Assembly (NCBI RefSeq): GCF_018327705.1
Contig: NZ_BNEM01000002.1
Span: 1,674,001-1,738,000 of the forward strand
Reading direction: 5' to 3'
Length of the DNA: 64,000 nucleotides
Source: Catellatospora sp. TT07R-123
Lineage (GTDB): Bacteria > Actinomycetota > Actinomycetes > Mycobacteriales > Micromonosporaceae
Part shown: positions 60,174 to 64,000 of the stretch, one piece after another
Numbering within the stretch: position 1 is the first letter of the stretch
Layout: each line of letters begins with the position of its first letter
Notes under the pieces: generated by a model
The model's database searches: none
What the model was told of the DNA's origin: nothing
The model's input: the letters and a program-made list of their open reading frames with translations, nothing else
Position numbers and translations under genes: made by a program

Positions 60174-60209
60174 GGCGCCCGGGTCCGGTGCGAACCGGAC
60201 CCGGGCGCC
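60174..60209. terminator. Bidirectional terminator hairpin
   Basis: GGCGCCCGGGTCCGG pairs perfectly with its complement (15 bp) over six bases, between the convergent TetM-like and permease genes. Confidence 0.9.
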
Positions 60210-60214
60210 GCCGG

Positions 60215-62767
60215 TCATTCGTCGGAGCCGAGCGCCGCCACCGGGCTGACCTTCGAGGCACGGCGGGCGGGCAGCACCCCGGCCAGCGCAGTCAGCACGA
60301 CCAGCGCCGCGAACAGTCCGGCCAGCGCGGGCACCGGCACCGTCGGCGGGGCGTCGACGCCCAGTGCCCGCACCGACAACCACGCGTACGGGATGCCGAG
60401 CAGCAGCCCGAGGGTGGCGCCGAGGACGCCGTACAGGCCGGACTCGGTCGTGAGCATCGCCGCGAGCGCGGCCCGGGACAGCCCGACCGCGCGCAGCAGC
60501 CCGGACTCGCGGATCCGCTCGACCACCGACAGGGCGGTGGTCGAGCCGACCCCCACGACGGCGATCAGGACGGTGATGCCGATCAGGCCGATCGCGGTCC
60601 AGAGCAGCGCGACGAGCACCTGCTCGTTCTCGTCGCGCATGTCGGCGAGCACGACGACGTGGTACCGGCCGGCTTCGGCGACGGCCTGCATGGCCTGCTG
60701 CCCGGCGGTGCGGCCGTCCTCGCCGGGCGCGGCGGCGTCGGCGAGCAGGCCGGTCAGCCCGGCGGGCGCGCCGAGCCGGTCGAGGTCGGTGCGGTCGAGG
60801 ATCAGCGACGAGTGCAGCGGAGCGGCACCCGGCACGATCGCGGCCACCCGCACCTGCACGGTCTTGTCGCCCCGGGTCACGGTGAGCTGGTCGCCGACGT
60901 GGCGGCCGAGGACGTCGGCGACGTACCCGGCGAGCACGGCCTGCCCGGGTCCGGCGTCGGCCAGCGACCCGGCCTCGACGTCGATCTTGCCCAGCGCGGG
61001 CAGGGCCGACAGGTCCAGGTCGTTGGCGTCCCAGTTGCTCTCGGTGCCGATGTGCAGCTCGTCCAGCCGCCGGTAGCCGGCGGTGTGGGCGAGTTCGGGC
61101 CGGGACCGCAGCTGATCGGCGACGGCGGCCGGGATCGGGTCGCTGTCGGCGGTCATCTCGAAGTCGGCCGGGGCCGAGATGGCCAGCTCCCGGTCGGCCA
61201 GGACCTGCACCGACGCACCGCCGACGAGGACCCCCGTGATGAGGGTGACGCCGAGGGCGACGACGGCCGAGATCGCGGCGGCGCGGCGCGGCGCCCCGCC
61301 GATGCCGCCGACGGCCAGCCGCCCGACCGGCCCGAGGCGCCGCAGCGGCCAGCCGACCACCCACAGCAGCGGCCGGACCACCAGCGGGCCCAGCAGCATC
61401 AGGGCGCCGAACGCGAGCACGCCGGAGCCGACGATGCCCAGCAGCATCGGCCTCGGGTCGTAGTTCTCCGGGTCGCGGCCGGGCAGGCGGCTGGCGACCA
61501 GCAGCGCCGCTCCCAGCGCCGCGACCGCGAGCAGGCCGCCCGCGACCAGGCGGACCACACCGATGTCGCGGCGCGCGGTCTCGGTCTGGGCGGTACGCAG
61601 CGCGGCCAGCGGCGCGACCCGGGCGGCGGTGTACGCCGGAGCGAGCACCGCCCCGACGGTCAGCATGACCGCGCCGACGAGGACGGCGGCGAGCGCCGCC
61701 AACGGCGGGGTGCCCGGCCCGAGGATGTGGACCCCGAGCAGGTCCAGCAGCGGCGGCAGGCCGTAGCCGACCGCGAACGCGGCCAGCAGCCCGGTCACGC
61801 CCGCGACCAGCCCCGTCAGCGCCCCCTCCACGGCCAGCGCGCGGGCGATGCCGCCCCGGCCCGCGCCGACCGCGCGCAGCAGGGCCAGCTGCCGGGTGCG
61901 CTGGGCGAACACGATCCGGAAGGTCGACGCGACGACCAGCAGCGCGGCGGCCGCGGCGACCGCGATGAACACCCCGACGACCACGAAGACGGCCTGCACC
62001 TGCTCCAGCGCCCGCTGCGCCTCGGCGGTGCGCACCTCGGCCCCGGTGCGTACGCCGGGGACCTGCGGCTGCTCGCCGTCCGGCGCGGTCCGGGGCGCGG
62101 CGTCGACGGTCTGCTGGATCCGGTCGCGCAGCTCGGGTGCCGCCGTGCCGTCGGCCGAGCGCACCTCGATCCGCCCGGTCGGGCCGCCGGGGCTCAGCGC
62201 CACGACGGTGTCCTCCAGCGTGTAGGCCTGGCTGCCGAAGTCGTACTGGGCCTCGACGACGCCGGTGATGGTCAGGTCGACCGGCGGGGTGTCCTGGGCG
62301 ATGCGGCCGTGCAGCACCGTGCCGACGGCCAGGCCCATCCGGTCGGCGGTGCGCCGCGTGATCGCGATCTCGTTGCGGGCCTGCGGGTAGCGGCCCGACA
62401 CGGCGTGGGCCAGCGCCAGCACGCCCGTGCCCGGGTCGGCGCTGAGCTGGAGGTATTCCCCGCCCGTGCCCGTCCCGAGCTGCACCCCGGTGTCGAACCG
62501 GCCCACCGCCTCGGCCACCCCGGGCAGCGCCCGGATGCGCGCCAGGTCGGTGCCGGTCGCCGGGACCGAGTCGTCGCCGACGACGAAGGCGACCTGCTCG
62601 GGGGTGCCGCTGAGCCGGTCCAGCATGGTCCGCTCGGTGATCTGCTGGGACAGCATCGCCGCGCCCACCACGAACGAGGCGACCAGCACGGCCAGGCCGG
62701 TGAGCAGCAGCCGGGCGGGGCGGCGGGCCACCCCGGACAGCTGGGTGCGCAGCACCACCGCGCTCAT
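60215..62767 (-). CDS. ABC transporter permease, MacB/FtsX family
   Basis: The 850-aa protein has the FtsX-like double unit of actinomycetes. Residues about 18-40 form helix 1, and a large extracellular domain follows. Three helices with a WFRI-like segment ((V/A)STFRIVFAQRTRQLALLRAVGA) come next. A second extracellular domain and a second FtsX-type helix set (VVERIRESGLLRAVGLSRA) complete the unit. Together with the ATPase it forms a mechanotransmitting exporter, which typically moves antimicrobial peptides, lipoproteins or lipids. The start ATG overlaps the ATPase stop (ATGA), showing one operon. A divergent gene just beyond may encode its sensor. Confidence 0.93.
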   Translation of the reverse strand: MSAVVLRTQLSGVARRPARLLLTGLAVLVASFVVGAAMLSQQITERTMLDRLSGTPEQVAFVVGDDSVPATGTDLARIRALPGVAEAVGRFDTGVQLGTGTGGEYLQLSADPGTGVLALAHAVSGRYPQARNEIAITRRTADRMGLAVGTVLHGRIAQDTPPVDLTITGVVEAQYDFGSQAYTLEDTVVALSPGGPTGRIEVRSADGTAAPELRDRIQQTVDAAPRTAPDGEQPQVPGVRTGAEVRTAEAQRALEQVQAVFVVVGVFIAVAAAAALLVVASTFRIVFAQRTRQLALLRAVGAGRGGIARALAVEGALTGLVAGVTGLLAAFAVGYGLPPLLDLLGVHILGPGTPPLAALAAVLVGAVMLTVGAVLAPAYTAARVAPLAALRTAQTETARRDIGVVRLVAGGLLAVAALGAALLVASRLPGRDPENYDPRPMLLGIVGSGVLAFGALMLLGPLVVRPLLWVVGWPLRRLGPVGRLAVGGIGGAPRRAAAISAVVALGVTLITGVLVGGASVQVLADRELAISAPADFEMTADSDPIPAAVADQLRSRPELAHTAGYRRLDELHIGTESNWDANDLDLSALPALGKIDVEAGSLADAGPGQAVLAGYVADVLGRHVGDQLTVTRGDKTVQVRVAAIVPGAAPLHSSLILDRTDLDRLGAPAGLTGLLADAAAPGEDGRTAGQQAMQAVAEAGRYHVVVLADMRDENEQVLVALLWTAIGLIGITVLIAVVGVGSTTALSVVERIRESGLLRAVGLSRAALAAMLTTESGLYGVLGATLGLLLGIPYAWLSVRALGVDAPPTVPVPALAGLFAALVVLTALAGVLPARRASKVSPVAALGSDE

Positions 62768-63522
62768 CGGGCCACCGCCTGCTGCGCCAGCGCGTCGGCG
62801 ATCGTCGCCCGGTCAGGCTGGTGCAGGTCACCGGCGACGCGGCCGTCGGCCAGCAGCACGACGCGGTCGGCGTACGCGGCGGCGTTCGGGTCGTGGGTCA
62901 CCATGACCACGGTCTGGCCCAGGTCACGGGCCGCGTCGCGCAGCAGGGTCAGCACCTGCGCCCCGGCGGCCGAGTCCAGGTTGCCGGTCGGCTCGTCGGC
63001 GAAGACCACCTCGGGCCGCGACACCAGCGCCCGCGCCAGCGCCACGCGCTGCTGCTGGCCGCCGGACAGCTCGCTGGGCCGGTGGTTCAGCCGATCGGCC
63101 AGGCCCAGCGTGGTGACCAGGTGGTCGAACAGGTCCGGCTCCGGCCGCCGCCCCGCCAGGTCCAGCGGCAGGGTGATGTTGCGCACCGCGCTCAGCTGCG
63201 GCAGCAGGTTGAACGACTGGAACACGAACCCGATCCGCTCGCGCCGCACCTTGGTCAGCACCCGGTCGCTCAACCGGGTCAGGTCCGTCCCGCCGAGCAG
63301 CGCCCGGCCCGACGTCGCGGTGTCCAGGCCCGCCAGGCAGTGCATCAGGGTCGACTTGCCCGACCCGGACGGGCCCATGATCGCGGTGAACTCGGCGCGG
63401 GTGAACCCGACCGTGACGCCGTCCAGGGCGCGCACCGCGGCGTCGCCGCTGCCGTACACCTTGACCAGGTCGACCGCGGCCACCGCGTAGAGCGGGTCGG
63501 CGCCGGGTTGCTGCGTAGTCAC
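62764..63522 (-). CDS. ABC transporter ATPase, MacB type
   Basis: GTG 63522 has GGAGGAG just upstream, deciding the start. The 252-aa protein has Walker A GPSGSGKST at residues 50-58, signature LSGGQQQRVALARAL and Walker B VVFADEPTG, followed by the H-loop MVTHDPNAA. It energises the adjacent FtsX/MacB-type permease through ATP hydrolysis at the cytoplasmic face. It is the first gene of the two-gene operon and overlaps the permease by four bases. Confidence 0.95.
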   Translation of the reverse strand: MTTQQPGADPLYAVAAVDLVKVYGSGDAAVRALDGVTVGFTRAEFTAIMGPSGSGKSTLMHCLAGLDTATSGRALLGGTDLTRLSDRVLTKVRRERIGFVFQSFNLLPQLSAVRNITLPLDLAGRRPEPDLFDHLVTTLGLADRLNHRPSELSGGQQQRVALARALVSRPEVVFADEPTGNLDSAAGAQVLTLLRDAARDLGQTVVMVTHDPNAAAYADRVVLLADGRVAGDLHQPDRATIADALAQQAVAR

Positions 63523-63667
63523 ATCTCCTCCAGGGGTATGTCTGCGCTGAGGAGCCTGCCGCAGCGGGCACCGGCGGCACATCGGCCGCCGGAAAGGTTG
63601 TCGGCGCGGCCGCTATGACTTTCGGCCGATCCGGCCCCGCCGCGGCACTGGTTACTGTTGACCGGCC

Positions 63668-64000
63668 ATGATGACGTCCCCCCTGCGCCCCTGGTTGCTG
63701 GTGTTCGGCCGGCTGGCCGCCCTGGTCGGCCTGGCCGTGCTCGGCATCACCGACCTGCGCTTCGGCCTGATCTACGTCGGCTCCACGATGACGATGGGCC
63801 GCGTGCTGCTGGCGATGGTGGCCGGCGCGGTGTGGCTGCTGCCGTACCGGGCCGGTTCGAAGGCGCTGACCCCGCTCGCGCTGCTGCTGGCGGCCGCGTC
63901 GCTGACGGCGACCGGCGCGGTGTACCTGCTGGGCACCTACGACCACCCCATCGGCTCCTGGGGCCTGGCCGAGAGCGCGAGCATGCTGGGCCTGCTGTAC
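63668..64000 (+). CDS. N-terminus of a polytopic membrane protein, possibly a sensor kinase
   Basis: The frame runs off the right edge; 111 residues are visible. ATG 63668 is followed at once by a second ATG. Four hydrophobic segments occur (LLVFGRLAALVGLAVLG, RVLLAMVAGAVWLLPY, LALLLAAASLTATGAVYLL and others). MacB/FtsX-type exporters are often paired with a divergent two-component sensor kinase, and the divergent placement here fits that. No kinase motif lies within the visible part, so this is a guess from context. Confidence 0.6.
   Translation, partial: MMTSPLRPWLLVFGRLAALVGLAVLGITDLRFGLIYVGSTMTMGRVLLAMVAGAVWLLPYRAGSKALTPLALLLAAASLTATGAVYLLGTYDHPIGSWGLAESASMLGLLY

Noticed and set aside
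60038-63490. A 1150-codon open frame on the plus strand opposite the ABC genes
   Set aside because: The composition is Arg/Gly/Gln-rich without domain pattern; the minus strand encodes clear ABC proteins.

Overview
The window is high-GC DNA with GC-rich third codon positions, many GTG/TTG starts, several apparently leaderless TAnnnT promoters, numerous secreted hydrolases and a LacI/TetR/LuxR regulator set. This points to a filamentous actinomycete. A Micromonosporaceae-like soil genus is my guess; no marker gene is present to prove it.

Region 1 (1-9312) is an accessory island with more relaxed base composition. It holds an IS701-family transposase, a glycine-zipper micropeptide, gene remnants, an unrecognised 640-aa protein and two membrane-anchored paralogues facing each other (4351-5079 and 5442-6077). 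A two-gene cassette with a GTGA overlap follows: an ApeA-like HEPN RNase candidate and an unknown helical partner. The island ends with a worn type I-E CRISPR array of eight repeats and no cas genes.

Region 2 (9313-30000) carries a TetR/flavin monooxygenase pair facing each other across a perfect 15-bp inverted repeat. It also holds many secreted proteins: a 39-aa tandem-repeat protein, a GDSG serine protease, a modular GH18 chitinase, a DUF11 surface protein and a calcium-loop protein. Intracellular repeat proteins (LRV, HEAT) and SUKH-like and DUF4253 proteins follow.

Region 3 (30000-47200) is mostly metabolism and regulation: dehydrogenases, a GGDEF plus degenerate HD-GYP membrane protein, a LacI-MFS operon with its own palindrome, a second MFS exporter, a sulfatase, a second flavin monooxygenase, an orphan LuxR regulator, a spermidine-synthase-like protein and a secreted GHL10 glycoside hydrolase.

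Region 4 (47200-64000) holds an HNH-like accessory protein, a MOSC protein, a multicopper oxidase, a DUF1232 protein, an MMPL exporter, a hydrolase, a PfkB kinase with an aldo/keto reductase, a nucleotidyltransferase, a TetM-type ribosomal protection protein behind a short upstream ORF, a MacB/FtsX-type ABC exporter, and the start of a divergent membrane protein.

The most notable unexplained signal is a dispersed 65-nt hairpin element. Four copies occur (13024, 13902, 50784, 57959), each with 19-nt arms and a loop of exactly 27 nt although the loop sequence varies. Many operons end in perfect 10-17 bp GC-rich hairpins, often shared by convergent genes.
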